Assembly: GCA_947476295.1 (NCBI GenBank)
Contig: CANJQC010000039.1
Coordinates: forward strand, 1 to 40,925
Origin: Planctomycetaceae bacterium
Lineage (GTDB): Bacteria > Planctomycetota > Planctomycetia > Planctomycetales > Planctomycetaceae
Length of the DNA: 40,925 nucleotides
Direction of reading: 5' to 3'
Shown in pieces: positions 1 to 8,466 of the stretch (position 1 is its first letter; each line of letters starts with the position of its first letter). The position numbers and the translations under genes were made by a program. The notes below the pieces were generated by a model. The model ran no database searches and had not been told where the DNA came from. It saw nothing but the letters and a program-made list of their open reading frames with translations.

Positions 1-115
1 CTTTGTTGGTGGGCACGAGAGCCACCCTGCTGTGGCGCTGGAGTGGCTGAGCGCGAAACGGCATGCTGTCACAGTACGATAACCGTTACGGTTCACGGCA
101 TTGGCCGAGCGCAAT

Positions 116-155
116 AAAAAACACTGCTTTGAAGGTTCAACCTTCAAAGCAGTGT
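116..155 (-). terminator. Intrinsic terminator of the BON-domain gene
   Basis: A perfect 15-bp inverted repeat (121-135 with 141-155, 5-base loop) is followed, on the minus strand, by a run of T (120-116). It lies about 50 bases past the stop codon of the minus-strand BON gene. This is the classic layout of a Rho-independent terminator. Confidence 0.88.
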
Positions 156-206
156 CGTCAGCAGTCCGTATTCATTCAGAACCGTGGTTTGATTATCCGT
201 CGATGG

Positions 207-1367
207 TTACCAGTGCTTTGGATGCAGAATCCAGTACCACTTGTCTTTTTCTTTGTTGAAGTTCAACTGCCAGTAGCCATCGTCCCATTCCAGTGATACT
301 TCACGCCATCCCATCGGTACCTGAGGGTACGGATAGAACGGGCCAATGTATGGAAAGGCACTTGCGCTGTACTGAGTCGGATAGCTGACTGCCGCCGAGT
401 TTGGATACTGAGCGTAGGCCGGCCATGCGTGACCCGGCAACTGAGGATTGTTGAAGCTGGTTGGAGCATACCCGGTCGGTGATGGCATCATCGACGGGTC
501 CGTGGCCATGCCCGGCTGAGTGTACCCTGCAGGCATCATCTGTGGTGCGTACTGCTGAGGAGCAAACTGCGGTTGACCACTCGCCATTGGCGCGGACTGT
601 GCATTGAAGGCTGTCTGAGTGAATTGACCACCAACACGCAGCTCGTTGTTGACACTCTTTACGCCTGGAATTTCTGAAACCGACGATGACGCTGCCTGAC
701 GCTGCTGCACCGTGGCCACATCGCCAATCAGCGTGGCTACGCCGGCGTTGTAGCGAATCTCGATGTCGTAGCCCACCAGACCGACGCTCGCCAGTGTATC
801 ACCGATCTGTTGAGCCACAGCCTGATTGTCAGGTGCTGGCCTTGAAGAAACGGCGGACACTGTTGTCCTAGCTGCAGTTCGAGATGCAGTAGCTGCGACA
901 GAATCAGCTTCACCACTCACCTGACGAATTCCCGATCCGCTGTCTCCGGTTTCATTGAGACCGGCCTGAGTGACTCGCGAGTCAAACTTGTCAGCCTTCA
1001 TCACTCCTGAAGCTGGCTGCACCTGACCACGAGCATCCGGCATGAAGCTAATTTTGTTCTCGACGCCCTGGATGCCGGGCACTGACTGAGCCAGACGCTG
1101 AGCAAGTGCCCGGTCACTGGCCTTGTTGACTTTGCCTTCCAGAATTGCGACGCCATTCTGGACTTCGACGCTCACGCCGGAACCCTGAATCGCGGCATCC
1201 TTCATGGCTGCAATGATCTGATCGGCCTGAGCCTGATTTTGTTCTTTCTGGGCGGCTCCAGAAAACGGCGTCCGTATCCGGCCGCCAAGGAAACCATCCG
1301 CACTGGCCGCGACCGGGCTTGCCGCCAGGACTCCCAGCACGAGTAACCATTTACCGTACTTTCGCAT
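207..1367 (-). CDS. Secreted protein with two BON domains
   Basis: This 386-residue exported protein starts with a signal peptide (residues 1 to about 24: MRKYGKWLLVLGVLAAS, Ala-rich cleavage region). Two BON-like segments follow, at about 40-110 (GVAILEGKVNKASDRALAQR, then PGIQGVENKI) and about 180-245 (GVATLIGDV, then IPGVKSVNNEL). The tail is rich in Pro, Gln, Met and Tyr and ends in a Trp-rich segment. BON domains are thought to contact phospholipid or other envelope surfaces, so a periplasmic or envelope role is likely. The exact function is unknown. The ORF is open further upstream, but the ATG at 1367 has GGAGGAG seven bases before it and leads straight into the signal peptide. A strong terminator follows the stop codon, so the gene is probably monocistronic or the last of its unit. 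Confidence 0.85.
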   Translation of the reverse strand: MRKYGKWLLVLGVLAASPVAASADGFLGGRIRTPFSGAAQKEQNQAQADQIIAAMKDAAIQGSGVSVEVQNGVAILEGKVNKASDRALAQRLAQSVPGIQGVENKISFMPDARGQVQPASGVMKADKFDSRVTQAGLNETGDSGSGIRQVSGEADSVAATASRTAARTTVSAVSSRPAPDNQAVAQQIGDTLASVGLVGYDIEIRYNAGVATLIGDVATVQQRQAASSSVSEIPGVKSVNNELRVGGQFTQTAFNAQSAPMASGQPQFAPQQYAPQMMPAGYTQPGMATDPSMMPSPTGYAPTSFNNPQLPGHAWPAYAQYPNSAAVSYPTQYSASAFPYIGPFYPYPQVPMGWREVSLEWDDGYWQLNFNKEKDKWYWILHPKHW

Positions 1368-1797
1368 GAAAGTTCTCCTCCGTGAGGTACCTTCCGTTCC
1401 GGACTGCACTTGTACTGCTGAAAAACCGTCCCGGTGGTTCGATGACAAATTCTCGGACGCTGACTGCCTCTGGCAGAAACATCCGCCAGAACCCCGGACT
1501 GCTGTCGATATCTCGTAGTTTCAGCAAAATTCCGTGTTCACCGGAGTCCGCTGACGCGACAACGCAACAGAACGATACGCTGCTTACATCGGTCCAGCCG
1601 TACCGTCTGGATAAACATTTCTGTCTTTTTGGCTCGTAGAGGTTGTTTCGAAGATCCATGTCGAAGCGATTGGCAACCACAACGGCAGTTTCCGCTGAAT
1701 CATGAGCGAGCATCGCAAGCAAAAGTGCCTCCAATTCGAAGGGTTGACGTCGTTCCGCTCGTCCGATTCAAGTGAAAAAATCCTGCAAAACCTTTGA
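1368..1797. other. Stretch without a confident gene
   Basis: About 430 bases lie between the divergent BON gene and the sigma-like fragment and should hold both promoters. An open frame of 127 codons runs on the minus strand (1734-1351) from a TTG. It has no Shine-Dalgarno sequence, no family I recognise, and it runs through the BON gene's ribosome-binding site and start, so I do not call it. TTGACG at 1744-1749 could be a -35 box for the plus strand, but no good -10 box sits 16-18 bases downstream. Confidence 0.4.
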
Positions 1798-2310
1798 GTG
1801 ATCTCCGCTGCGAGCGGACACTCAACTCAAAAGGACCAGCATTTGGAACTCACTGACGCAATTCACAGATTTCGCGGCCCGTTAATCGGGCTTATCATCT
1901 CATGGGGTGCGCCTCATACCGACGCTGCAGAAATCGCGCAGGACAGTTTTGCCGACGCATGGCTGAATCGAGACAACTGCCGAGGCGATCTCTCTGATCC
2001 CAAAATCTTCGGAGCATGGCTTCGCGGCGTTGCGAAGAATACCCATCGAAACTGGGCCAGAAGCCGAACCCGCCGTGAACGACGAGTGAAGCTGGTCGAT
2101 GCCGCATTTCTTGATGTCGCACACGAACCGCAAAAAGAAGCCGACCATGACGAACTGACCCGCCTTCGAGCTGCGGATTCGCAAAAATTCGTCAGGCGAA
2201 ACTCGGCGAACAAACCGGCGATGTCGACTACCTTGCGCTCGCGGCTGCTCAAAAGCAATGGTGGAAGAAATACGCCTTGCCGATCGGGATCGTCATCGCC
2301 GCAGCATTGA
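1798..2310 (+). pseudogene. ECF-type sigma-70 fragment (region 2 only)
   Basis: The first ~125 codons from a GTG start read like sigma-70 region 2 of an ECF factor. Examples are AAEIAQDSFADAWLNRD, then GAWLRGVAKNTHRNWARSRT, followed by a basic stretch. After about residue 128 (DELTRLRAADSQK) the reading becomes Ser/Arg-rich with no resemblance to sigma region 4. No region 4 is visible in any frame nearby. Adding one base in the A5 run at 2183-2187 would join this frame to the downstream membrane protein (…AADSQKIRQAKLGEQTGD…). That protein has no normal start codon of its own at its natural N-terminus. Either the two are remains of adjacent genes joined by a deletion, or they are one frameshifted sigma-membrane protein fusion. 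An inactive sigma relic is the simplest reading. Decayed genes lie just downstream. Confidence 0.6.
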
Positions 2311-3812
2311 TTTCACCGTTCTTCGGATATTCACTCGTGTTTCCAATGCTTCTGGCGTCCGGCGTGGCAATGGTCTCGCTGGTCGTCGCTCTTGGCAAAG
2401 CCGGTGTGGTGAACCGTCAGGCGATTGGCGGGAGCCTCGGAATGGGGCTGGCGCAATTGGCGTCAATCGCGAATATAGGCGTAACCACCGGATCAGAAAT
2501 TCATTTGCTCGATCAGGCATTTGTGATGTGCACGCTGAACACCGGAACGCTGATACTGCTGGCAATGCTCAGCCTCAATTCCGGATTTGATAAACCAGCC
2601 GAGCAATTTGATTCCAGGAGACTCTGGTGGGTGATCGTAATCCTCGCGATCGTATGTCCGTTCGCTTTCGGAGTCCATCTCTTGGTGGGAGGACTGGTGC
2701 TCGCAGTCACCATAACACTTCTGCATTTTGCATGCTTCACAAGACGAGTTGGACTGGCGACTCTGAGCCTGTGCGTTGCGGGTGGAATTCCGTTCCTACT
2801 TCTGATCGGATGGATGGGACAATCGCTGTTGTTTCCTGTTTCGCCAGGCACGATTCAACAATGTGTCGAATCCTTTGACACGGCTCCCTATTCATCGGCG
2901 AGCTGGAAACAATGGGAAGTCTCCGCCGCATGGCTGACGGATTCGGGTAGCGAGTTTGATCATTCGAAGCCTCGACAACTGCTTGAACAGGAATTGGATG
3001 GCAAACAAAATCCATTGATCCTGAAGTCAGCATTCCGGACGGGCTTGATTGGTCCGGAAGATGTAAATCGTCTGCGAGATCTGAATAAGAAAAACGATAT
3101 CGTCTACGAAGGCGATCCCGCACGGCGTTACTACGAAGAACAGCGAGCAGAAGGGTTCTTCGGAAAACCGATACTGTCGTTGGACATGGACGACTACGTC
3201 ATCAGAGCGTTGATCACGACAAATCAACTCAGCGAATCTGAACGTGATCTATTGGAGACGCGACTGCTGGCGACATTTCGCGACATTTCAAACAGTGAAT
3301 TACATCTGCCAATTCAGGACTCTCTGACCGTGACGCAGTTACTGGAAGTCATCGGACGCTCTCGCCACATTGACGAGTTTCGGCCGTATGTTCATGGTCT
3401 GCTGGTCGATTTTCAGTACCTTGAAAACAAGCATTTCCAGGCGCCCGGAGGATTTCGTAGTTACCCGAAGACAGATGCCAGCGACGACAATGCCACGACG
3501 GCCGCTGTCGAATTGATGCAATACTACGGTGTTCCAAAAGAACTGAATCTTGTCGCTCTTCGCTCGTTCCTTCGCTCAACGATGCGTGATCGCTCGCAAC
3601 TGAGTCGCTCGAATTTGCGCGGCACAGCTCATACGGCAACTCTGCTGCGACTCGAAAGTCTGCCGGATGTCCCGCCAATTTCCGTCTGGGATTATATCCG
3701 TTACGAATCGAACCTCTGGATGGCGGTTCTGCTGGTACTGCTGTGCTGCTACGCCACGCTGAGCGCTCCGAATCGAAACCTGCAGCACGGACAGACAAAC
3801 GCCATACTATAA
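2277..3812 (+). CDS. Multipass membrane protein with a helical, prenyltransferase-like domain; 5' end lost or frameshifted
   Basis: About 511 residues can be read from a TTG at 2277, but that TTG lies inside the first hydrophobic segment (ALPIGIVIAAALISPFFGY). It is therefore unlikely to be the real start. The open frame reaches back to a stop at 2148-2150 without any ATG, GTG or TTG. The first ~190 residues form five or six membrane segments. A soluble, mostly helical domain of about 280 residues follows, and one last membrane segment sits near the C-terminus (WMAVLLVLLCCYATL). Within the soluble part, GGFRSYPKTDASDDNATTAA followed by LMQYYGV resembles the GGF…D…T…A repeats of the prenyltransferase/squalene-cyclase alpha-alpha toroid. 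The catalytic residues of those enzymes are not evident, so no reaction is proposed. The gene could be a broken neighbour of the sigma fragment or the C-terminal part of a frameshifted fusion with it. Confidence 0.5.
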   Translation: MPIGIVIAAALISPFFGYSLVFPMLLASGVAMVSLVVALGKAGVVNRQAIGGSLGMGLAQLASIANIGVTTGSEIHLLDQAFVMCTLNTGTLILLAMLSLNSGFDKPAEQFDSRRLWWVIVILAIVCPFAFGVHLLVGGLVLAVTITLLHFACFTRRVGLATLSLCVAGGIPFLLLIGWMGQSLLFPVSPGTIQQCVESFDTAPYSSASWKQWEVSAAWLTDSGSEFDHSKPRQLLEQELDGKQNPLILKSAFRTGLIGPEDVNRLRDLNKKNDIVYEGDPARRYYEEQRAEGFFGKPILSLDMDDYVIRALITTNQLSESERDLLETRLLATFRDISNSELHLPIQDSLTVTQLLEVIGRSRHIDEFRPYVHGLLVDFQYLENKHFQAPGGFRSYPKTDASDDNATTAAVELMQYYGVPKELNLVALRSFLRSTMRDRSQLSRSNLRGTAHTATLLRLESLPDVPPISVWDYIRYESNLWMAVLLVLLCCYATLSAPNRNLQHGQTNAIL

Positions 3813-3889
3813 GATCACTCATTGCCGCACGAGTACTGAGCGCGCAAATTCTGGTGATTTGTCCACTGCCAACTCCTGAAGCGGCTGCA

Positions 3890-4843
3890 CTATTCTGCTT
3901 CTACCTCAGGCGACACATGAACTTCATTGTGGTAAACGATCTTTACATCCCACAAATGAAATGACCACGGAAGTTGCGTCCCTGAAGGCGGCAGGTTGTC
4001 GAAATGCCGCACCGTTGCCAGTTGCGTTCCGTAGGGATTCCATTTGGCAGCCAGAACCTGCCCGGGTACTTCTGCTGTTGCAACACGCTGACCTCGCAGG
4101 ACGTCCCAGGCGGTGACGGATGTGACTGTTGTCTGATCAGAGTTTCCCGTGTACCGCGTTCCTGTCGTCCACAACAGAGATCCTCCATCGCCGAACCCAA
4201 TGGTCGAAGCATGGATGATGGTCTTCCCAAACCGAAGCGGGAATTTTTTCAGCGAGGAGCCGTCCTGCATAGACATCACGACCAGTTCTTCGTTTTGCAG
4301 TGCCATTGCCAGTCGAGCGGGCGAGAGAAGACCGTTCACACTCTGCGAACCCTGATCCAGCGCCATCGCGGACGGCTGGGCAGCCAGATCAGCCTGCCAC
4401 TGAATCTTACCTGAGTCCACTTCTGTTTTCACAATCGTGGGAGTCGTGCCTTCGTCATAGACCGGCATTACGCCTAGCGGCATACCTTCAGCATATTTTA
4501 GTTCCCGCATCTCCCCAAAGCGACGACCGGACGTGGAAACCAGTGACTGGCAGTTCAGAGTGAACTCCAGATGCTGGACTTCCCCAATGTGCGGTTGGAT
4601 TCTTTGAATTCGTCGAAAGTTCTTCGGCGGTGGACTGGGGTCATCCGGACGATACGGCCAATCAGAAGTGACCAGTCCGCGAGGTCGATCGGGCAATGTC
4701 TGACCTTCCGCGGTCCACAGTTCCACTGAACCATCCACTGTCGGATAAACATAGCCGGGGATGTTATCGCCGAATCTCATACCCGCCAGATACCGAGTTC
4801 TCACTACATCACGTTTCGACTTCCCAAACACAGGCGTTTTCAA
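3890..4843 (-). CDS. WD40-like beta-propeller protein, probably lacking its N-terminus
   Basis: This 317-residue reading contains scattered beta-propeller blades. Examples are HIGEVQHLEFTLNCQSLVST, SVTAWDVLRGQRVATAEVPG, then LAAKWNPYGTQLATVRH and SFHLWDVK. The pattern is that of WD40 repeats in large planctomycete proteins, often joined to kinases or exported domains. It begins only at a TTG at 4843, with an in-frame TGA nine bases further upstream. There is no convincing Shine-Dalgarno sequence and no signal peptide, and the first blades appear incomplete. I read it as the C-terminal part of a longer gene whose 5' half is gone. It sits convergent with the membrane protein and back to back with a clearly broken hydrolase gene, in a patch of decay. 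It may not be functional. Confidence 0.45.
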   Translation of the reverse strand: MKTPVFGKSKRDVVRTRYLAGMRFGDNIPGYVYPTVDGSVELWTAEGQTLPDRPRGLVTSDWPYRPDDPSPPPKNFRRIQRIQPHIGEVQHLEFTLNCQSLVSTSGRRFGEMRELKYAEGMPLGVMPVYDEGTTPTIVKTEVDSGKIQWQADLAAQPSAMALDQGSQSVNGLLSPARLAMALQNEELVVMSMQDGSSLKKFPLRFGKTIIHASTIGFGDGGSLLWTTGTRYTGNSDQTTVTSVTAWDVLRGQRVATAEVPGQVLAAKWNPYGTQLATVRHFDNLPPSGTQLPWSFHLWDVKIVYHNEVHVSPEVEAE

Positions 4844-4928
4844 GAAGTTAATTCAAAAAGACGGCGAATAAGTTTCCCGCCGACACGGATTTCGGCACTT
4901 CTGGGGAAGTCGGGTTAGTGTCCGAGCA

Positions 4929-5643
4929 TTGAAACTGGATTCTGAAAAAATCCAGGATGTCGAATTGAAGACTCACGATGGCGAGATCCTGCACGGCTGG
5001 TTGCTCAAAGCCAACAATCCGACCGAAACAGCCCGCAGGCTCGTAATTTGTTTTCCAGGCAATTCCATGAATCGCCTTGAACGGCTCGGCGATCTCCAGG
5101 AAATCGCCTCATTCGGATACAATGTGTTGGTATTTGACTATTGAGGATTCGGGGACAGCACTGGATTCTCCGTGCGAATTGGCTCTTTCCCATGACGCCA
5201 GATTGATCTGGCAGTACTCGTGCAGAGATCTCAACTACTCAGAGAAGAACATCGTCATATTCGGCGAATCGCTCGGCGGTGCCGTCGCGTTGTCGCTGTG
5301 GTCGGACGAGGATTCAGATGCACCGCGACCGCAGGCCGTGATTCTCAGTTCAACTTTTGCCTCAATGCCGCGAACAGTCCATCTGAACTATCCGTGGTTT
5401 CCTTTTCAGTATCTGGTTCTTGATCGCTGGCCATCGATCGATCGTATCCATCGAGTGACATGTCCCGTCACGATTCTGCATGGTTCGAACGATGAGATGG
5501 TTCCCGTCAGCGAGGCTCGGGCACTCGCTGCTGCGGCCGGTTCTCACGCGACATTCACAGAAATCCCCTGCGCAGGACACAACGATGTGCCTATGAATCA
5601 GCTGCGGTCAATACTTCAGGCAAAGAGTTCCTCAGGACATTGA
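4929..5643 (+). pseudogene. Alpha/beta hydrolase with nonsense codon and frameshift
   Basis: Two reading frames together make one alpha/beta hydrolase of the serine aminopeptidase S33/BEM46-like type. The first (from a TTG at 4929) gives the N-terminal core ending in NVLVFDY. There TGA (5142-5144) stands where the family has Arg in DYRGFGDS; the next codons read GFGDSTG, so the stop is an in-frame substitution (CGA to TGA fits). The reading then has to change frame near 5165-5175 to continue as SPCELALSHDARLIW. The second part holds the nucleophile elbow GESLGG, the acidic residue in LHGSNDEMVP and the His in AGHNDVP. The catalytic triad is therefore still encoded but cannot be made in one chain. 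The usual N-terminal membrane anchor is also missing. Confidence 0.88.
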
Positions 5644-5740
5644 AAACAACAGTGTCGGGAAAGGTGCAGGGGCGTGAGGGGCAGAATTTCATCGTGCCGG
5701 CAAGCTGCCGCATGCCGCTCGCCGGGATTCGAAAAATCTG

Positions 5741-7147
5741 TCACGTCAGATATTGAGTGGCGACTTCGTAGAAGATGACCACCGCGAGGATGTCGATCAT
5801 TGCGGCGATCAATGGATTAGACATGATGGCCGGGTCCATTCCTGAACGGCGCAGACCGAGTGGCAGAAGTGTGCCTGCAGACGTACCCAGAATGACTACA
5901 ACCACGACGGTGGTGGCAATCGCTGCGGCCTCGGCAATGCTTAATCCAAAGAAGACCCAGGCTACGAAAAAATCGAGCGCCGCCAGCGTCACGCCGAGAG
6001 CCAGTCCGATCGTAAACTCGCGCAGGATCAGACTGCGGTTGATGAGTCCATCCGCTCCGCCTTTGGAATCCGTCGGCTGCAATGCAAACATGCGTATGAA
6101 CAATGTCGCTGACTGCGAGCCTGCATTTCCGCCACTGGCCATCACCAGCGGAAGAAACAACAGGATGAGTGTCGCCAATCCCGTCTCGTGCGGGACAATC
6201 TGCGGTGTATCGCTCGTGGACGATCGGTAATGATCGATCACGCGTGCATTCATAAGTGCGACGATTGAAAGAAATAACAGCCAGATGCCGCGCTTCCATA
6301 AAATCGTGAGCAGCGGTGTGTCTTCGTACTTGTCATCCAGCCGGCCAACGGCACTCTGCAGATAGGCGTCTTCCGTCGCTTCTTCCTGCACAACGTCCAT
6401 CGCATCGTCGTGCGTCACAATGCCGACCAGCCGATCATCTGCATCCACAATCGGCAATGCGATGAAGTTGTATCGCCCCATTTCCTGGGCCACAACTTCG
6501 CGCTGTTCGCTCACTTTGAAGCGAATCACGTCTCGCTGCATGATACTTGACAGTCGCGCGTCGGGTTTTGCCAGAATCAATTCACGCAGCGAGATAAATC
6601 CTTCCAGCTTGCGATCTTCATTGATGATGTAGACGTAGTAAATCGTTTCGCTGTTCGGAGCCTGCAGACGCAGCTGATCGAGGGCCTCTCGAACGGAGAT
6701 ATTCGCCAGCAACGAAGCGTACTCCGTTGTCATAATCGCTCCAGCGCTGTCTTCGTCGTAAGACAGCAGCTTACGGATATCGTTGCGCTCAGCTCGAGCG
6801 ATCAATCGGAGGACGTCTTCGCGGCGGTCCTGAGGCATGCGGGACAGCAGGTCCACGCGATCGTCGGCTGACATCCATTCGAACAGTTCGGACAGCTTTG
6901 CCGGATCCAGTTGTTCGACAAGCCCAATCTGTCGTCTCAAAGACAGATATTCGAAGATCTCAACACGAACCGGAAGCTCGGCTTTATCCAGAATCGGCCA
7001 GATCTGATCATCTTCAAGTTCGTCAAGAATCTCTGCTACGGCCGCCGGATGGACGACCGTACAAAAGGCCGCAAGGCCAGCGGCGTCGCCTTCCTGCAGC
7101 ATAAGTTGCACGTCAGGGAGAATGAGCGATTGATAGGCGTCCTGCAT
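5741..7147 (-). CDS. mgtE: Magnesium transporter MgtE
   Basis: This 468-residue protein has the full MgtE layout. A helical N-domain spans about 1-135 and two CBS domains about 136-260. A linker follows, then a five-helix membrane domain from about 285 to the end. The pore signature MASGGNAGSQSATL is at about 336-349. DPAIMSNPLIAAMIDIL near the C-terminus carries the conserved pore Asp (D452 here). The family forms a Mg2+-gated channel in the inner membrane that closes when cytosolic Mg2+ binds the N/CBS domains. The frame is open upstream, but the ATG at 7147 starts the family's usual N-domain, with GAGAGG eight bases before it. An intrinsic terminator at 7180-7214 separates it from rpsI, so it is probably transcribed from its own promoter or by read-through. 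Confidence 0.95.
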   Translation of the reverse strand: MQDAYQSLILPDVQLMLQEGDAAGLAAFCTVVHPAAVAEILDELEDDQIWPILDKAELPVRVEIFEYLSLRRQIGLVEQLDPAKLSELFEWMSADDRVDLLSRMPQDRREDVLRLIARAERNDIRKLLSYDEDSAGAIMTTEYASLLANISVREALDQLRLQAPNSETIYYVYIINEDRKLEGFISLRELILAKPDARLSSIMQRDVIRFKVSEQREVVAQEMGRYNFIALPIVDADDRLVGIVTHDDAMDVVQEEATEDAYLQSAVGRLDDKYEDTPLLTILWKRGIWLLFLSIVALMNARVIDHYRSSTSDTPQIVPHETGLATLILLFLPLVMASGGNAGSQSATLFIRMFALQPTDSKGGADGLINRSLILREFTIGLALGVTLAALDFFVAWVFFGLSIAEAAAIATTVVVVVILGTSAGTLLPLGLRRSGMDPAIMSNPLIAAMIDILAVVIFYEVATQYLT

Positions 7148-7179
7148 CGGAAAAACCTCTCGAACCGAGACTGCCCATG

Positions 7180-7214
7180 AAAAAATCCCTGCAGGAAAGA
7201 ACTCCGGCAGGGAT
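7180..7214 (-). terminator. Intrinsic terminator of the rplM-rpsI unit
   Basis: On the minus strand the arm ATCCCTGC (7214-7207) pairs with GCAGGGAT (7192-7185), leaving a 14-base loop, and a run of T follows (7185-7180). It lies about 50 bases past the rpsI stop and ends about 30 bases before the mgtE start. It should end most ribosomal-protein transcripts before mgtE. Confidence 0.8.
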
Positions 7215-7265
7215 CTGATCGCCAACCTAAAATTGCCCGATGACCAGCAGTCTGGCCGCAGCAAT

Positions 7266-7811
7266 TCAGCGTTTTGAGAACTGGTAGCTTCGACGAGCCT
7301 TGCGGAGACCGTATTTCTTGCGTTCGACCATGCGGTCGTCGCGAGTCAAAAGTCCCGCGTCAGCCAGTGCGTGATGCCATGCAGGATTCATGCCCTCCAA
7401 AGCGCGGGCGATACCCAGAATAATGGCCCCGGTCTGGCCAGTCGTGCCGCCGCCCTGAACGCGAATTGAGATATCGACTTTTCCCACTTTGTCTGCGACT
7501 CGCAACGGGAACATGACGCTGTCACGGTCCCGTTCGACGCACAGATACTCTTCCAACGCACGACCGTTGACAACGAAAAGTCCACTGCCTTCCTTGATTC
7601 GAACGCGAGCCACCGACGTCTTGCGGCGTCCGGTTCCCATCGCAACACCGAAACGGTCAATCTTACCACGAATGATTGGCTGATACGTCGGGTCCACGGT
7701 TGCTGCTGCGGAACCGCCACCGATCATCAGCTCAGGCAACTGTGAAGATGGAACTTCGGGCTGCGATGCAGTCACATCGTCATCCGTTGAAACAAGAGGT
7801 TCCGTACTCAT
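7266..7811 (-). CDS. rpsI: 30S ribosomal protein S9
   Basis: This 181-residue protein has the S9 core from about residue 50 onward. Signatures are GTGRRKTSVARVRI, VNGRALEEYL, VQGGGTTGQTGAI, and the C-terminal tail KARRSYQFSKR that reaches the P-site tRNA. The first ~50 residues (Ser/Thr/Val/Ala-rich, acidic) extend beyond the ~130-residue bacterial norm. Extended S9 N-termini are plausible for this phylum, but I could not check. The ATG at 7811 is preferred over a TTG two codons earlier; its Shine-Dalgarno sequence is weak (GTGAG). It is encoded 127 bases after rplM, an unusually long spacer, and followed by an intrinsic terminator. Confidence 0.97.
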   Translation of the reverse strand: MSTEPLVSTDDDVTASQPEVPSSQLPELMIGGGSAAATVDPTYQPIIRGKIDRFGVAMGTGRRKTSVARVRIKEGSGLFVVNGRALEEYLCVERDRDSVMFPLRVADKVGKVDISIRVQGGGTTGQTGAIILGIARALEGMNPAWHHALADAGLLTRDDRMVERKKYGLRKARRSYQFSKR

Positions 7812-7938
7812 GGGCAAAACTCACAGCGAAGAAACAATGAACATGGTGAGGCCATTTACAAATGGCCGGAAATCAACTGTTGCAGGCAAATGACACCTAA
7901 CTATCTTAGGGCCGTGTCACGCACAGCAACGAAAGCGG
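7812..7938 (-). promoter_or_regulatory. Structured rplM-rpsI spacer with two hairpins
   Basis: The 127 bases between rplM and rpsI contain two strong inverted repeats. One pairs TGACA plus CCTAA (7891-7900) with TTAGG plus TGTCA (7906-7910 and 7915-7919), with a 5-base apical loop and a 4-base bulge. The other is GGCCATTT (7850-7857) with AAATGGCC (7860-7867), ending about 40 bases before the rpsI start. Neither is followed by a T run on the minus strand, so they are not obvious terminators. They could be processing sites or a translational control element for S9. Confidence 0.45.
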
Positions 7939-8448
7939 CTAGCTCTTGACCTTGCGGTCGGGAACCAAATGGGCTGGAAATGGCTTTGGAGCCTGAGCCT
8001 GATGCGGATGATCGGTGCCGACAAAAATTCGCAGTTTCCCCAGCATTTGACGGCCCAGTTTGTTTTTGGGCAACATGCGCCGAACGGCTTCGCTCAAAAG
8101 CTGATCAGGTCGCTTTTCCCATGTTTCAACGGCAGTACGAGTCCGCAGACCACCCGGAAATCCGGTGTAACGATCGTACTTTTTCTTTGCCATCTTGGTC
8201 GTCATGTACGGCACTTTGGAATGCTGTACAGAATTACCAGTAAAGCGGATCCGATCGCAATTGAGCACAATCACGCAGCCGCCCGTATCGACGTGGGCTG
8301 TGTAATTCGGCTTGTGTTTGCCCATCAGAACAGTCGCGATCCGACTAGCCAGACGTCCCACAATATGAGCGTCTGCGTCGATGATAAACCACTCGTGGTT
8401 GTCGCTCTCTTCTTTTTTCGCCATCCATGTTTTGCCAATTGCCAGCAT
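7939..8448 (-). CDS. rplM: 50S ribosomal protein L13
   Basis: This 169-residue protein matches L13. WFIIDADAHIVGRLAS is followed by GKHKPNYTAHVDTGGCVIVL, then FTGNSVQHSK and the GRQMLGKLRIFVGTDHPHQ segment near the C-terminus. It is an early-assembling large-subunit protein. The ATG at 8448 has AAGGA ten bases upstream, so it is chosen over an internal ATG eight codons later. The short Lys/Glu-rich N-terminal extension and a C-terminal tail make it longer than the 142-residue E. coli protein. It is the first gene of the rplM-rpsI unit, an arrangement conserved across bacteria. Confidence 0.97.
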   Translation of the reverse strand: MLAIGKTWMAKKEESDNHEWFIIDADAHIVGRLASRIATVLMGKHKPNYTAHVDTGGCVIVLNCDRIRFTGNSVQHSKVPYMTTKMAKKKYDRYTGFPGGLRTRTAVETWEKRPDQLLSEAVRRMLPKNKLGRQMLGKLRIFVGTDHPHQAQAPKPFPAHLVPDRKVKS

Positions 8449-8466
8449 GGAACAATTATCCTTCGC

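Noticed and set aside
1351-1734. 127-codon minus-strand open frame upstream of the BON gene
   Set aside because: It starts at a TTG without a ribosome-binding site, runs through the BON gene's Shine-Dalgarno sequence and start, and shows no family motif. A real small gene cannot be excluded.
2181-2188. Programmed -1 frameshift site at the A5 run
   Set aside because: The bases do not form a canonical X-XXY-YYZ heptamer in the sigma frame, and no strong stem-loop was seen just downstream. An indel is more likely.
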